Positions 34,114-43,092 of a stretch of DNA of 64,000 nt are shown piece by piece; positions within the stretch are counted from its first letter, which is position 1, and each line of letters opens with the position of its first letter. The notes below the pieces were generated by a model, which saw nothing but the letters and a program-made list of their open reading frames with translations, was not told the DNA's origin and did not search any database. The position numbers were made by a program, and so were the translations under genes. Source of the stretch: Rhizobium sp. CSW-27 (GTDB lineage: Bacteria; Pseudomonadota; Alphaproteobacteria; Rhizobiales; Rhizobiaceae); assembly GCF_018760785.1 (NCBI RefSeq), contig NZ_JAHHZO010000013.1:54623-118622 (forward strand), given 5' to 3'.

Positions 34114-34944
34114 TCACTCCACGGGAAAGTAGCGGACATAGGCAAAGGCGGAACTGTCCGGCGCCCAGTTGGGCGAGTTCATGGTGCCCTGGCCGCCAAA
34201 CAGCTCGAACAGCGTCTCCACGCCGCTGCCATCCGGGTTCATAAGCCGCACCCGCACATCCAGATCGCGCGGATGATCGAAGACGTCGCCATCATAGGAC
34301 AGAAACACCACCTTGCGGCCATCCGGCGAGGGATGCGGAAACCAGTCGCCGAACGGGCTGTCGGTCATCCGCTCCGCTTCACCGCCGGTGGCCGGCACGC
34401 GCCAGATCTGCATGCGGCCGCTGCGGCTGGAATTGAAATAGATCCAGCGGCCATCCGCCGAGTAGTCCGGTCCGTCATTGCGCCCTTCGCCATGGGTCAG
34501 ACGGCGCTCGTCGCTGCCGTCCATGGCAATGGTATAGATGTCGAACACGTCGTTGCGGATGCCGCAATAGGTGAAGCGGGCGCCATCCGGCGACCAGCCG
34601 TGCCAGTAGCTTGGCAGGTTCCGGGTCACCAGCGTCGGCGCGCCCCCCTCGGCCGGCAGCACGTAGATCGCGGTCTTGCCGAACTCGCACTTGTCGGAAA
34701 TCGCGATATGGCGGCCATCGGGAGCGATGCCGTGATCGTTGTTGCAGCGGATGGCAAAGCCGGTATCGACCGGCTCTGGATGCGTCGCGCCGGACAAGGG
34801 CAGCCGGTAGAGGCGCCCCTCGCTGTTCAGCAACAGGAAACGACCATCCGGCGACCAGTTCGGTGCCTCGAACAGCTCATTCGTCTGCCAAACCACCCGG
34901 GACGAGCGACTCGCCAGGTCATAGATTTCGACGGAACTGCGCAC
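34114..34944 (-). CDS. TolB-like beta-propeller (PD40) protein
   Basis: 276 residues made of repeated PD40/WD40-like units, each with a core such as WSPDGRFLLL, IAPDGRHIAI, WSPDGARFTY, YSADGRWIYF, PSPDGRKVVF and WAPDSSAFAY, so about six blades. No signal peptide is evident, unlike TolB itself, so it is probably cytoplasmic. The family is used for protein or sugar binding; no specific role can be given. It is probably co-transcribed with bluB just downstream. Confidence 0.78.
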   Translation of the reverse strand: MRSSVEIYDLASRSSRVVWQTNELFEAPNWSPDGRFLLLNSEGRLYRLPLSGATHPEPVDTGFAIRCNNDHGIAPDGRHIAISDKCEFGKTAIYVLPAEGGAPTLVTRNLPSYWHGWSPDGARFTYCGIRNDVFDIYTIAMDGSDERRLTHGEGRNDGPDYSADGRWIYFNSSRSGRMQIWRVPATGGEAERMTDSPFGDWFPHPSPDGRKVVFLSYDGDVFDHPRDLDVRVRLMNPDGSGVETLFELFGGQGTMNSPNWAPDSSAFAYVRYFPVE

Positions 34945-35039
34945 GTATGTCCTCCCGATCCTCGGACTCGCCTTGCAGGCGGGCGTCCGTCGGCACCTCC
35001 TTAGACCCGTTGGCGGTCCGGCATCAAGGCGTCGCCACG

Positions 35040-35066
35040 CCGCCGCGCCTCGTTTTGGCGCGGCGG
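35040..35066. other. GC-rich hairpin without U-tract
   Basis: A 10-bp perfect stem (CCGCCGCGCC / GGCGCGGCGG) with loop TCGTTTT lies 11 bp beyond the stop of the minus-strand gene at 35077. It may help end transcription, but no T-run follows on either strand. Confidence 0.4.
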
Positions 35067-35076
35067 GCGGGCCGCC

Positions 35077-35463
35077 TTACTCGATCGACAGCAGGAAGGT
35101 GCAGGGCGTTCCCTTGAGGCGTGCAGCGCGCGTCTGGAACAGGGAAATGCGGAATGTCTCGCCGGCATCCGCCTCCTCGACCCGCGTCGTCGGGAAGTGG
35201 CGGAATTCCGGCATGAAACCGAGTTCGGCATCGGTGCGCAGTTCGGCGCCGCAGGTCTCGTTGTCCGCCTCGATGTGGAAGGTCACCTTGCGGCTGCCCG
35301 ATGTCTTGACGGTATAGGACTTCGACACACCGACGGTGGAGACGCCGCTGAACTGCTGGACCTGTGGCTGATCCGTCAGGGTAACCACCGTCGGCCGCTC
35401 CACGGCATGCGCTGCGCCGCCGGCCAGCGCCAGAAAAATGAAGGTGGAGATCGTCAGGCGCAT
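35077..35463 (-). CDS. Small secreted hypothetical protein
   Basis: 128 residues with a signal peptide (LTISTFIFLALAGGAAHAVE). The mature domain is short and probably beta-rich (QFSGVSTVGVSKSYTVKTS, KVTFHIEADNETCGAEL) with two cysteines (DNETCGAE, KGTPCTFL) that could pair. ATG 35463 is chosen because it starts right at the signal peptide; an upstream start at 35496 adds 11 residues. No family was recognised. Confidence 0.7.
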   Translation of the reverse strand: MRLTISTFIFLALAGGAAHAVERPTVVTLTDQPQVQQFSGVSTVGVSKSYTVKTSGSRKVTFHIEADNETCGAELRTDAELGFMPEFRHFPTTRVEEADAGETFRISLFQTRAARLKGTPCTFLLSIE

Positions 35464-35605
35464 GAGCGGTTCCTTAAAAACCCATCCTGCGCACACGGCG
35501 TTCCTGATTACCAGTCAATTCGACCGGCCGCAGCGACAGTACCGCACCGGGTGTTGCCCTGAAGGCGCACCCGCTCCTGTCGGCGCACACGGTCCGCCGC
35601 GGCTG

Positions 35606-37282
35606 TCAGCCGCGGTCGCGGAACCGGTTGGTGATCGGATAGCGCCGGTCGCGACCGAAATTCTTCTTGGTGATCTTCACGCCCGGCGCCGACTGGCGGC
35701 GCTTGTATTCGGCGAGATAGAGCAGATGCTCGACGCGGTGCACGGTTGCCACGTCATGGCCGCGTGCCACGATCTCCTCCGTGCCCATCTCGCCCTCGAC
35801 CAGGCATTCGAGGATATCGTCCAGCACCGGATAGGGCGGCAGCGAATCCTGGTCGGTCTGGTTCGGCCGCAACTCCGCCGAGGGTGCCTTGGCGATGATG
35901 TTGTGCGGGATCACCTCGCCACCCGGCCCCAGCGCGCCGGTCGGCACATGCCGGTTGCGCCATTCGGCCAGCGCATAGACCTGCATCTTGTAAAGGTCCT
36001 TGATCGGGTTGAAGCCGCCATTCATGTCACCGTAGAGCGTGGCATAGCCCACCGACATTTCCGACTTGTTGCCGGTCGTTACCACCATGGCACCGAACTT
36101 GTTGGAGATCGCCATCAGGATGGTGCCGCGCGTGCGGCTCTGCAGGTTTTCCTCGGTGATGCCCTCTTCGGTGCCTTCGAAAGTGTCGGACAGCGCCGAG
36201 AGAAAGCCCTCGACCGGCTCGGAAATCGGCACGATGTCATAGCGGCAGCCAAGCGCCTTCGCGCAATCGGCTGCATCCTTGAAGCTGTCTTCGGAGGTAT
36301 AGCGATAGGGCAGCATCACGGTGCGCACCCGCTCGGCACCCAGCGCATCGACCGCGATCGCCGCGCAGACGGCCGAATCGATGCCACCGGAGAGACCGAG
36401 CACCACGCTCTTGAAGCCGTTCTTGTTCACATAGTCACGGAAGCCGAGCAGGCAGGCGCGGTAATCGGCCTCCTCCCGTTCGGGGATCGCCACCACCGGC
36501 CCATGCGTGCAGCGCCAGGTCTCGCCATCGCTGTGCCAGTCGGTCACCGCGATCGCCGTCTCGAACTCGCTCATCTGGAAGGCCAGCGTCCTGTCGGCAT
36601 TGAAGCCAAAGCTTGCGCCATCGAACACCAGTTCGTCCTGGCCGCCCAGCTGGTTGACGAAGATCAGCGGCAGGCCGCTTTCGATCACCTGCCGCAGCGC
36701 CACCTGATGGCGCACATCCACCTTGCCGCGATAATAGGGCGAGCCGTTCGGGACGATCAGAAGTTCGGCGCCGCTTTCGGCCAGCGTCTCGCAGACGCCG
36801 AGATCGTTCCAGATCTCCTCGCAGATCGGCACGCCGATGCGCACGCCGCGAAAATTCACCGGCCCCGGCATCTCGCCTTCGTCGAAGACGCGCTTCTCGT
36901 CGAATTCCCCGTAATTCGGCAGGTCGATCTTGTCGCGCAGCGCAAGGATCGCGCCCTGATCGACGATCGCCACCGAATTGTGCCGCCCCTTCGGGCCCTG
37001 CCGCGGCAGGCCGATCACGATGCCGGGGCCGCCATCCCTGGTCTCCTCCACCAGCGCTTCCAGCGCCTTCCAGCAGGCCTTCAGGAAGGAGGGCTTCAGC
37101 ACCAGGTCTTCCGGCGGATAGCCGGAGAGAAAAAGCTCCGTGAAGACAATGAGGTCCGCCCCCTGCCGTGCCGCGTCGCGGCGCGCCTCGCGCGCCAGCG
37201 CCAGATTGCCGGTCACGTCACCGACGGTCGGGTTGAGTTGGGCAAGAGCGATGCGGAGGGTCTTGGCGTGTGCTTGGGTCAT
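35606..37282 (-). CDS. nadE: Glutamine-dependent NAD+ synthase
   Basis: 558 residues with two domains. The N-terminal nitrilase-like glutaminase has the catalytic triad E49 (FTELFLSGYP), K118 (LRDKIDLPNYG) and C154 (VPICEEIWND). The C-terminal NAD synthase has the ATP-binding LSGGIDSAVC. It amidates nicotinic acid adenine dinucleotide to NAD+, taking ammonia from glutamine through a tunnel. Length and order match bacterial two-domain NadE. Single gene with no obvious operon partner. Confidence 0.95.
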   Translation of the reverse strand: MTQAHAKTLRIALAQLNPTVGDVTGNLALAREARRDAARQGADLIVFTELFLSGYPPEDLVLKPSFLKACWKALEALVEETRDGGPGIVIGLPRQGPKGRHNSVAIVDQGAILALRDKIDLPNYGEFDEKRVFDEGEMPGPVNFRGVRIGVPICEEIWNDLGVCETLAESGAELLIVPNGSPYYRGKVDVRHQVALRQVIESGLPLIFVNQLGGQDELVFDGASFGFNADRTLAFQMSEFETAIAVTDWHSDGETWRCTHGPVVAIPEREEADYRACLLGFRDYVNKNGFKSVVLGLSGGIDSAVCAAIAVDALGAERVRTVMLPYRYTSEDSFKDAADCAKALGCRYDIVPISEPVEGFLSALSDTFEGTEEGITEENLQSRTRGTILMAISNKFGAMVVTTGNKSEMSVGYATLYGDMNGGFNPIKDLYKMQVYALAEWRNRHVPTGALGPGGEVIPHNIIAKAPSAELRPNQTDQDSLPPYPVLDDILECLVEGEMGTEEIVARGHDVATVHRVEHLLYLAEYKRRQSAPGVKITKKNFGRDRRYPITNRFRDRG

Positions 37283-37394
37283 GGGCCTGATTTAGCGTGC
37301 GCCCTGCGGCGGAGCAACGCTGCCGCCGGTGAATTTTTTGCAACCGCCACGACAAGACCGCCGCCTGCTCTGCCGCACGCACCCGGCGCGCCCG

Positions 37395-37802
37395 TCAACT
37401 GGCGGGCGGATAGGTGTCGTATTGCGGCAGGCCGTCGTTGATCCGGTAGAAATCCGCCTTGTCGAGGCAATAGATGTGGTGGTCCATCGCAAGTCCGCTC
37501 GGCTGGTCGAAGGCCCCCGCCATCACCGCGATGCGATCCGCCCCGTCCGCCCGCCAGAACAGTGCCGATCCGCACCGGCCACAGAAACCGCGCGCTGCCT
37601 TGTCGCTTGCGCGGTACCATGAGACGGAAGCCTCCCCCTCGATGCGGATCGCATCAAGCGCCACATCGGTGGTGGCATAGTAAAGCCCCGTCTGCCGCCG
37701 ACACTGCGAGCAGTGGCAGGCGATCACCGGCCCAGGTCGGCCCGTGGTCCTGAACCGCACGCTGCCGCACAGGCATCCGCCTTCGTGCATAGTCTCGTCC
37801 AT
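37395..37802 (-). CDS. GFA-domain protein (glutathione-dependent formaldehyde-activating family)
   Basis: 135 residues starting MDETMHEGGCLCGSVRF. Zinc-ligand cysteines sit in CLCGSV, CHCSQCRR and CGRCGSALF, the full GFA pattern. GFA proteins bind zinc; most are not proven to act on formaldehyde, so the family name should not be read as function. ATG 37802 is chosen because upstream in-frame sequence (to 37946) reads through the aroG terminator. It lies downstream of the DAHP synthase gene. Confidence 0.85.
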   Translation of the reverse strand: MDETMHEGGCLCGSVRFRTTGRPGPVIACHCSQCRRQTGLYYATTDVALDAIRIEGEASVSWYRASDKAARGFCGRCGSALFWRADGADRIAVMAGAFDQPSGLAMDHHIYCLDKADFYRINDGLPQYDTYPPAS

Positions 37803-37910
37803 ACGCTGCTTCTCCCTTGCGCGAGAGGCCAGTCTCGGCGCCCGGCACCAAAAGGTCAAATCGGTTCGGATGAAGCAAGGCATCAGGAATATTGAACATC
37901 CCCTGAAACG

Positions 37911-37937
37911 GAAAGGCCGGCGCGAGAGGCGCCGGCC
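37911..37937 (-). terminator. Terminator after DAHP synthase gene
   Basis: A perfect 9-bp stem (GGCCGGCGC / GCGCCGGCC) with loop GAGAG, followed on the minus strand by TTTC and further T-rich sequence, 30 bp past the DAHP synthase stop. Confidence 0.7.
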
Positions 37938-37967
37938 CTTGATCATTCACCCTGTTCCCGGTGCGGC

Positions 37968-39344
37968 TCAGCCGTTGGCAACAGCGAGGCGCTTCTCGTC
38001 GCGGCCGCTCTTCATCCGCTCGGCCAGCAGGAAGGCAAGTTCCAGGGCCTGGTCGGCATTGAGGCGCGGGTCGCAATGGGTGTGGTAGCGGTCCTGCAGG
38101 TCGCCGGCGGAAACGGCGCGGGCACCGCCCGTGCATTCCGTCACGTCCTTGCCGGTCATTTCCACGTGGATGCCGCCCGGATGCGAGCCTTCGGCGCGGT
38201 GGATCTGGAAGAAGCTTTCCACTTCCGACAGGATCCGCTCGAAGGGACGCGTCTTGTAGTTGTTGAGCGTGATCGTGTTGCCATGCATCGGATCGCAGGA
38301 CCAGACCACCTTGCGGCCTTCGCGCTCCACGGCGCGGATCAGCTTCGGCAGGTGATCGGCCACCTTGTCATGGCCGAAGCGGCAGATCAGCGTCAGACGG
38401 CCGGCCTCGTTGCCCGGGTTCAGGATGTCGATCAGGCGCAGGAGATCGTCCGGCTGCAGCGAGGGGCCGCACTTCAGGCCGATCGGGTTCTTGATGCCGC
38501 GGCAGAACTCCACATGCGCATGGTCGGCCTGGCGAGTGCGGTCGCCGATCCAGATCATGTGGCCGGAGGTCGCGTACCAGTCGCCCGAGGTGGAATCGAC
38601 GCGCGTCAGCGCCTCTTCATAGCCCAGAAGCAGCGCCTCGTGGCTGGTGAAGAAATCGGTTTCGCGCAGGCTCGGATTGTTGTCCGAGGTGATGCCGATC
38701 GCCTTCATGAAGTCCATGGTCTCGGAGATGCGCGCAGCCAGCTTGCGGTAGCGCTCGCCCTGGGGTGAATCCTTGACGAAGCCCAGCATCCACTGGTGCA
38801 CGTTTTCGAGGTTGGCATAGCCACCCATGGCGAAGGCACGCAGCAGGTTCAGCGTGGCGGCCGACTGGCGGTAGGCCATCAGCTGGCGCTCCGGGTTCGG
38901 CACGCGGGCGTCCGGCGTGAATTCGATGCCGTTGATGATGTCGCCGCGGTAGGACGGCAGTTCCACATCGCCCTGCTTCTCGATGTTGGAGGAGCGCGGC
39001 TTGGCGAACTGGCCGGCAATGCGGCCAACCTTGACCACCGGCTGCTGGGCACCGAACGTCAGCACCACGGCCATCTGCAGGAAGGCGCGGAAGAAGTCGC
39101 GGATGGTGTCTGCGCCATGCTCCATGAAGCTTTCGGCGCAATCGCCGCCCTGCAACAGGAAGCCGTTACCCTCTGCCACCTGGGCAAGGCTCTTCTTCAG
39201 ACGACGGGCCTCACCGGCAAAGACGAGCGGCGGAAAGGTGGCGAGCTGGGCTTCGGTCGCCTTCAGCGCCTCCATGTCCGGATAGTCCGGAACCTGCTGG
39301 ATCGGTTTGTGCCGCCACGAGGTCGGGGTCCAGTTCTGTGCCAT
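37968..39344 (-). CDS. 3-deoxy-7-phosphoheptulonate (DAHP) synthase, class II
   Basis: The first enzyme of the shikimate pathway, joining erythrose 4-phosphate and phosphoenolpyruvate. Class II (plant-like) features include PPLVFAGEARRLKKSLAQVA, GFLLQGGDCAESF, SYRGDIINGIEF, GLKCGPSLQPDDL and WSCDPMHGNTI, with metal and substrate ligands. About 458 residues. ATG 39344 (MAQNWTPTSW) is chosen; an ATG at 39353 preceded by AAGGA is also possible. No other aromatic amino-acid gene is nearby. Confidence 0.93.
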   Translation of the reverse strand: MAQNWTPTSWRHKPIQQVPDYPDMEALKATEAQLATFPPLVFAGEARRLKKSLAQVAEGNGFLLQGGDCAESFMEHGADTIRDFFRAFLQMAVVLTFGAQQPVVKVGRIAGQFAKPRSSNIEKQGDVELPSYRGDIINGIEFTPDARVPNPERQLMAYRQSAATLNLLRAFAMGGYANLENVHQWMLGFVKDSPQGERYRKLAARISETMDFMKAIGITSDNNPSLRETDFFTSHEALLLGYEEALTRVDSTSGDWYATSGHMIWIGDRTRQADHAHVEFCRGIKNPIGLKCGPSLQPDDLLRLIDILNPGNEAGRLTLICRFGHDKVADHLPKLIRAVEREGRKVVWSCDPMHGNTITLNNYKTRPFERILSEVESFFQIHRAEGSHPGGIHVEMTGKDVTECTGGARAVSAGDLQDRYHTHCDPRLNADQALELAFLLAERMKSGRDEKRLAVANG

Positions 39345-39598
39345 CGTCGTCATCCGTTCCTTGCTGCGGCTCCTGCGCAGCGGTGTCACAAGTCGGCGGC
39401 TTATAAACCTTTGCAGCTCGCTTGCCTAGGGTGAAAACCGGCCGCTCCATCGGCCCCGGCAAGGGCTCGTTCACCCTGTTTGTTGGCGCTTCTCCAACGA
39501 AAACCCTTTAGGCTTGACAGGAGACGGGGGCAATGAAGCCCTCTTGCGCAGCATGATGCCGCATTCACCGTTCATTTTGCGTTTGATGGCGTTTCTAC
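39345..39598. other. Divergent promoter region between DAHP synthase and TadG-like gene
   Basis: About 254 bp between divergent starts. A TTGACA at 39515-39520 in rightward orientation lacks a convincing -10. I found no leader peptide rich in aromatic residues and no attenuator-like paired hairpins for the DAHP synthase gene. Confidence 0.4.
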
Positions 39599-40891
39599 AT
39601 GCAGCTTATCGATTTCGTCCGCGGATTTCTCCGCGATCGGGCCGGCAATTTCGGCACGATGACCGCCCTCCTCGCCACGCCGCTGATCGGCGTCGCGGGC
39701 ATGGCGATCGATGTCGGCTACACGCTCGACCAGCGCACGGCGCTGATGGCTGCGGCGGATGCGGCAGCGCTCGGCGCATTGTCGGAGAAATCGGCAAGCG
39801 TTGCCGCCGCGCTTGCCATGGGCGGCGACGGCACGGTTGCCGTCGGTACGCAGGATGCGCTGCATCTCTTCAACGCCCAGCTCGGCCCGAATGTCGCGGC
39901 AAAGGTCACCCGGGTCGATATCGACGTCAGCCGCAGCGGCGGCGACCTCTATTCCTCCCTCACCTTCAGCGCCGAGGTGCCGACCGCCTTCATGTCGATC
40001 TTCGGCTATGACAGCATGCAGGTCAGCGGCACGGCAACCGCCACCTACCAGACCAATGCCTTCGTCGACTTCTACATGCTGCTCGACAACACGCCCTCGA
40101 TGGGGCTCGGCGCCACCGCCGCCGACATTGCCACCATGCAGCGGAACACGTCGGACAGCTGCGCCTTTGCCTGCCACGAAACGCAGAACCCTGACAATTA
40201 CTACCTTCTTGCCAAGTCGCTCGGCGTCAAGATGCGCATCGACGTGGTGCGCGAGGCGACACAGGAACTGACGCAGGACGCCGTCAAATATGCCCAGACC
40301 GCCAACCAGTACCGCATGGCCGTCTACAGCTTCGGTGCAACCGCCGAAACGGCCGGGCTGACGGAAGTGGCGGCGATGAGCGCCGACATGGCAAAGGTAC
40401 GCGCCGCCACCGATGCGCTCGACCTGATGACCACGCCGAAGAACAACTACAAGAGCAATCAGCTGACGGATTTCGATGCGGCGCTGACCAGCCTGAAGAC
40501 CATCATCGGCACCGGCGGCAACGGCACCACCAGCAGCAACCGGCAGAAGGTGCTGTTCTTCGTCTCGGACGGCGTGGCGGATGCCGACAAGCCAGACTGC
40601 ACGGAAGAGCTGAAGGGCACCCGCTGCCAGGAACCGATCGATACCAGCTTCTGCACGCCCCTGAAGCAGAACGGCGTCAAGATCGCCGTGCTCTATACAA
40701 CCTATCTGCCGCTGCCGAACGACAGCTGGTGGAAACGCTGGATCAAGCCCTTCGATGCCAGGATCTCGCCGCACATGCAGGCCTGCGCCTCCCCCGGCTA
40801 TTTCTTCGCCGTCGCTCCGAACGAGGGCATTGTCGAAGCCATGCAGTCGCTGTTCCGCAAGGTGATCAGCGCGCCGCGCCTCAGCGGCTGA
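39599..40891 (+). CDS. TadG-like protein with von Willebrand A domain
   Basis: 430 residues. The N-terminus (DRAGNFGTMTALLATPLIGVAGMAIDVGYTL) is the TadE/TadG-like membrane segment with an Arg-Ala-Gly-Asn start. The rest resembles a von Willebrand A domain with a MIDAS-like motif in MLLDNTPSMGLG and VLFFVSDGVADAD, interrupted by a cysteine-rich insert (SCAFACHE). TadG belongs to Flp pilus/tight adherence machinery, but no tad, cpa or flp genes surround it, so it is an orphan copy likely exposed in the periplasm or at the surface. Confidence 0.78.
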   Translation: MQLIDFVRGFLRDRAGNFGTMTALLATPLIGVAGMAIDVGYTLDQRTALMAAADAAALGALSEKSASVAAALAMGGDGTVAVGTQDALHLFNAQLGPNVAAKVTRVDIDVSRSGGDLYSSLTFSAEVPTAFMSIFGYDSMQVSGTATATYQTNAFVDFYMLLDNTPSMGLGATAADIATMQRNTSDSCAFACHETQNPDNYYLLAKSLGVKMRIDVVREATQELTQDAVKYAQTANQYRMAVYSFGATAETAGLTEVAAMSADMAKVRAATDALDLMTTPKNNYKSNQLTDFDAALTSLKTIIGTGGNGTTSSNRQKVLFFVSDGVADADKPDCTEELKGTRCQEPIDTSFCTPLKQNGVKIAVLYTTYLPLPNDSWWKRWIKPFDARISPHMQACASPGYFFAVAPNEGIVEAMQSLFRKVISAPRLSG

Positions 40892-40910
40892 CGGAACGGA
40901 ACACAAAACA

Positions 40911-40940
40911 TCTCCGGCGAGCGCAAGAACCCGCCGGAGA
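40911..40940. terminator. Hairpin between convergent tadG-like and gor genes
   Basis: A 9-bp stem (TCTCCGGCG / CGCCGGAGA) with a 12-nt loop sits between the two stops. The minus-strand side continues ATGTTTTGTG, moderately T-rich, so it probably ends gor transcription. Confidence 0.5.
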
Positions 40941-40982
40941 GGTAAAGGCAAGCAAAGGTTGCGATGGCACCGGGCAGGGCGA

Positions 40983-42377
40983 TCAGCCGTCGATGCGCTC
41001 GCCGCCCTTCACGCGGTAGCTCGGCTTGTACATCGTCACCAGTTCTTCGGCCGCCGTCGGATGCACGGCCATGGTGCGGTCGAAATCGTCCTTCGTCACC
41101 CCGGCCTTCAGCGAAATGCCGAGAAGCTGCGCCATCTCGCCGGCATCGTGACCAAGCACATGCGCGCCCACCACCTTGCGGTCTGCGGCATTGACGACAA
41201 GCTTCATGATCATCTTTTCGGCGCGGCCGGAAAGCGTCGCCTTCATCGGCCGGAATTCGGCGCGGTAGACCTCGATCTCGTCGAACTTCTTCGCCGCCTC
41301 TTCCTCCGACAGGCCGACGGTGCCGATCTCCGGCTGCGAGAAGACGGCGGTCGCAATCAGGTCGTGGTCCGGGGCGGTCGGGTTGTTGCGATAGACGGTC
41401 TCGATGAAGCACATCGCCTCGTGGATCGCGACCGGCGTCAGCTGCACGCGGTCGGTCACGTCGCCGAGGGCAAAGATGTGCGGCACATTGGTTCGCGAAT
41501 AGGCATCGACGATCACGGCGCCGCGCTCGTCGACGGCAACGCCCGCCTTGTCCAGACCGAGCCCGTGGGTATTGGGATCACGGCCGAGCGCCAGCATCAC
41601 CTGCTCGGCGGCAATCGTCGCGCCCGCCTTGGTTCGGGCGGAGAGCCCGCCGGCCGGCGAGGTCGTCACCTCCTCGATCACGTCGGTCAGCACGATGCGG
41701 ATGCCCTTGGCCTCCATCGCCTTGTGCAGGCCCTGGCGCATGTCGTGGTCGAAGCGCGACAGAATTTCCTTGCCGCGATAGATGAGGGTCGTGTCGACGC
41801 CGAGCCCGTGGAAGATGTTGGCGAATTCCACCGCGATATAGCCGCCGCCGGCAATCAGGATCGATTTCGGCAGCGCCTCCAGGTGGAAGGCCTCGTTGGA
41901 GGTGATGCACAGTTCATGGCCGGGCAGCGCCGCATGCGGATTGGCCGTGCCGCCGGTGGCGATGATGATGGTTTCGGCGGTCACGACGCGGTCGGTCGCC
42001 AGCAGGCGGATCTCGTGCGGGCCGACCAGTTCAGCGCGCGTGTCGAGAAGCACCGCGCCGGCATTTTCCAGCCCGCGGCGGTACAGACCTTCGAGCCGGG
42101 TGATCTCCTTGTCCTTGGCCGCCACCAGCGCCTTCCAGTCGAAACGGCTTTCGCCCACCGTCCAGCCATAGCCTTCGGCATCCTCGAAATGCTCGTGATA
42201 TTGCGAGGCATAGACGAAGAGCTTCTTCGGCACGCAGCCGCGGATCACGCAGGTGCCGCCGAAACGGTATTCCTCGGCGATCGCCACCTTCTTGCCGAGG
42301 CCGGCCGCCAGCCTTGCCGAGCGCACGCCGCCGGACCCGCCGCCAATCACAAAAAGATCGTAATCAAATGTGGCCAT
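40983..42377 (-). CDS. gor: Glutathione-disulfide reductase
   Basis: 464 residues. FAD-binding GGGSGG near the N-terminus, redox-active disulfide C43-x4-C48 in GGTCVIRGCVPKK, NADPH-binding IAGGGYIAVEFANIFHGLG, and the C-terminal active-site MAVHPTAAEELVTM. It regenerates reduced glutathione with NADPH in the cytoplasm. It follows rpiA and the DUF2059 gene on the same strand, an arrangement common in rhizobia, but an intrinsic terminator separates it from DUF2059, so it likely has its own promoter in the 137-bp gap. Confidence 0.95.
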   Translation of the reverse strand: MATFDYDLFVIGGGSGGVRSARLAAGLGKKVAIAEEYRFGGTCVIRGCVPKKLFVYASQYHEHFEDAEGYGWTVGESRFDWKALVAAKDKEITRLEGLYRRGLENAGAVLLDTRAELVGPHEIRLLATDRVVTAETIIIATGGTANPHAALPGHELCITSNEAFHLEALPKSILIAGGGYIAVEFANIFHGLGVDTTLIYRGKEILSRFDHDMRQGLHKAMEAKGIRIVLTDVIEEVTTSPAGGLSARTKAGATIAAEQVMLALGRDPNTHGLGLDKAGVAVDERGAVIVDAYSRTNVPHIFALGDVTDRVQLTPVAIHEAMCFIETVYRNNPTAPDHDLIATAVFSQPEIGTVGLSEEEAAKKFDEIEVYRAEFRPMKATLSGRAEKMIMKLVVNAADRKVVGAHVLGHDAGEMAQLLGISLKAGVTKDDFDRTMAVHPTAAEELVTMYKPSYRVKGGERIDG

Positions 42378-42464
42378 CGAAAAAACTCCTGTCGATGTTT
42401 CGGAAATGGCGCGGGATGAGGCGGCGCCGGTTGGCCCTGATATAATGTCGCAGCGCGCAAAAGG

Positions 42465-42487
42465 AAAAGCCCGGATCGCTCCGGGCT
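42465..42487 (-). terminator. Rho-independent terminator after DUF2059 gene
   Basis: Stem AGCCCGGA / TCCGGGCT (8 bp, loop TCGC) followed on the minus strand by a T-rich tail (TTTCC, then TTTT). It separates rpiA-DUF2059 from gor. Confidence 0.8.
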
Positions 42488-42514
42488 CCTGATGGTCGTT
42501 TCTGCTGCAGCCGC

Positions 42515-43072
42515 TCAGGGCTTGGCGGCCGGTGCATCCACCTGGGCGGCCGGGGCCTTGACGGCCGAGGCGTCGATGACGCTGCGCAGCTTGTCCGAGC
42601 TGTTGGTCGTCAGGTCGCGGGAAATGCCGTTGGCCCAGATCTGCGCGGCACGCACCGATTCGCGCTGGATGAGCGGCAGCGTCTTCAGATATTTCTGGCC
42701 GAGATCGGAGGAATAGAAGGCGGCGATCTTCTTCAGCTCGTCCTCGGTGAAGGAGCGGGCGAAGATGGTGGCGACTTCCTTTTCCAGATCCGCACGGCGC
42801 GGCGCCAGAGCAAGGGCTTCCGCATCCACGGTCTTGGCGATCTGCGCCTGGTAGTTCGGCGAGGTCAGCGTGTACTCGTTCTTCAGCCGCTCAGCGAGGC
42901 TCGGCAGGATGTCATCGTAGCGTTCGGTGGCGTTCAGCGCCGAGATCACCTCGCGCGCCGCCTTCAGATGCGCATCGGTGAGTTCCTGCGCCTGGGCAGA
43001 TGCACCGAAGACGGCGCCGGAGAAGAGAAGTGCAAGCGCCGCTGCGCGGCCGAGAACCGCTTGTCTGATCAT
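42515..43072 (-). CDS. DUF2059 periplasmic protein
   Basis: 185 residues with a signal peptide (LGRAAALALLFSGAVFGASAQAQE). The DUF2059 core is present (FARSFTEDELKKIAAFYSSDLGQKYLKTLPLI). The family is helical and periplasmic, with no proven role. ATG 43072 is chosen; a TTG at 43081 has a very close AGGAG. It starts 20 bp after the rpiA stop, so the two are probably co-transcribed. Confidence 0.85.
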   Translation of the reverse strand: MIRQAVLGRAAALALLFSGAVFGASAQAQELTDAHLKAAREVISALNATERYDDILPSLAERLKNEYTLTSPNYQAQIAKTVDAEALALAPRRADLEKEVATIFARSFTEDELKKIAAFYSSDLGQKYLKTLPLIQRESVRAAQIWANGISRDLTTNSSDKLRSVIDASAVKAPAAQVDAPAAKP

Positions 43073-43092
43073 TGGTTTCAATGCTCCTGTCT

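Noticed and set aside
39345..39474. Upstream reading frame ahead of DAHP synthase as an attenuator leader peptide
   Set aside because: It overlaps the start of the enzyme gene in another frame, has few aromatic codons and no paired terminator/antiterminator hairpins.
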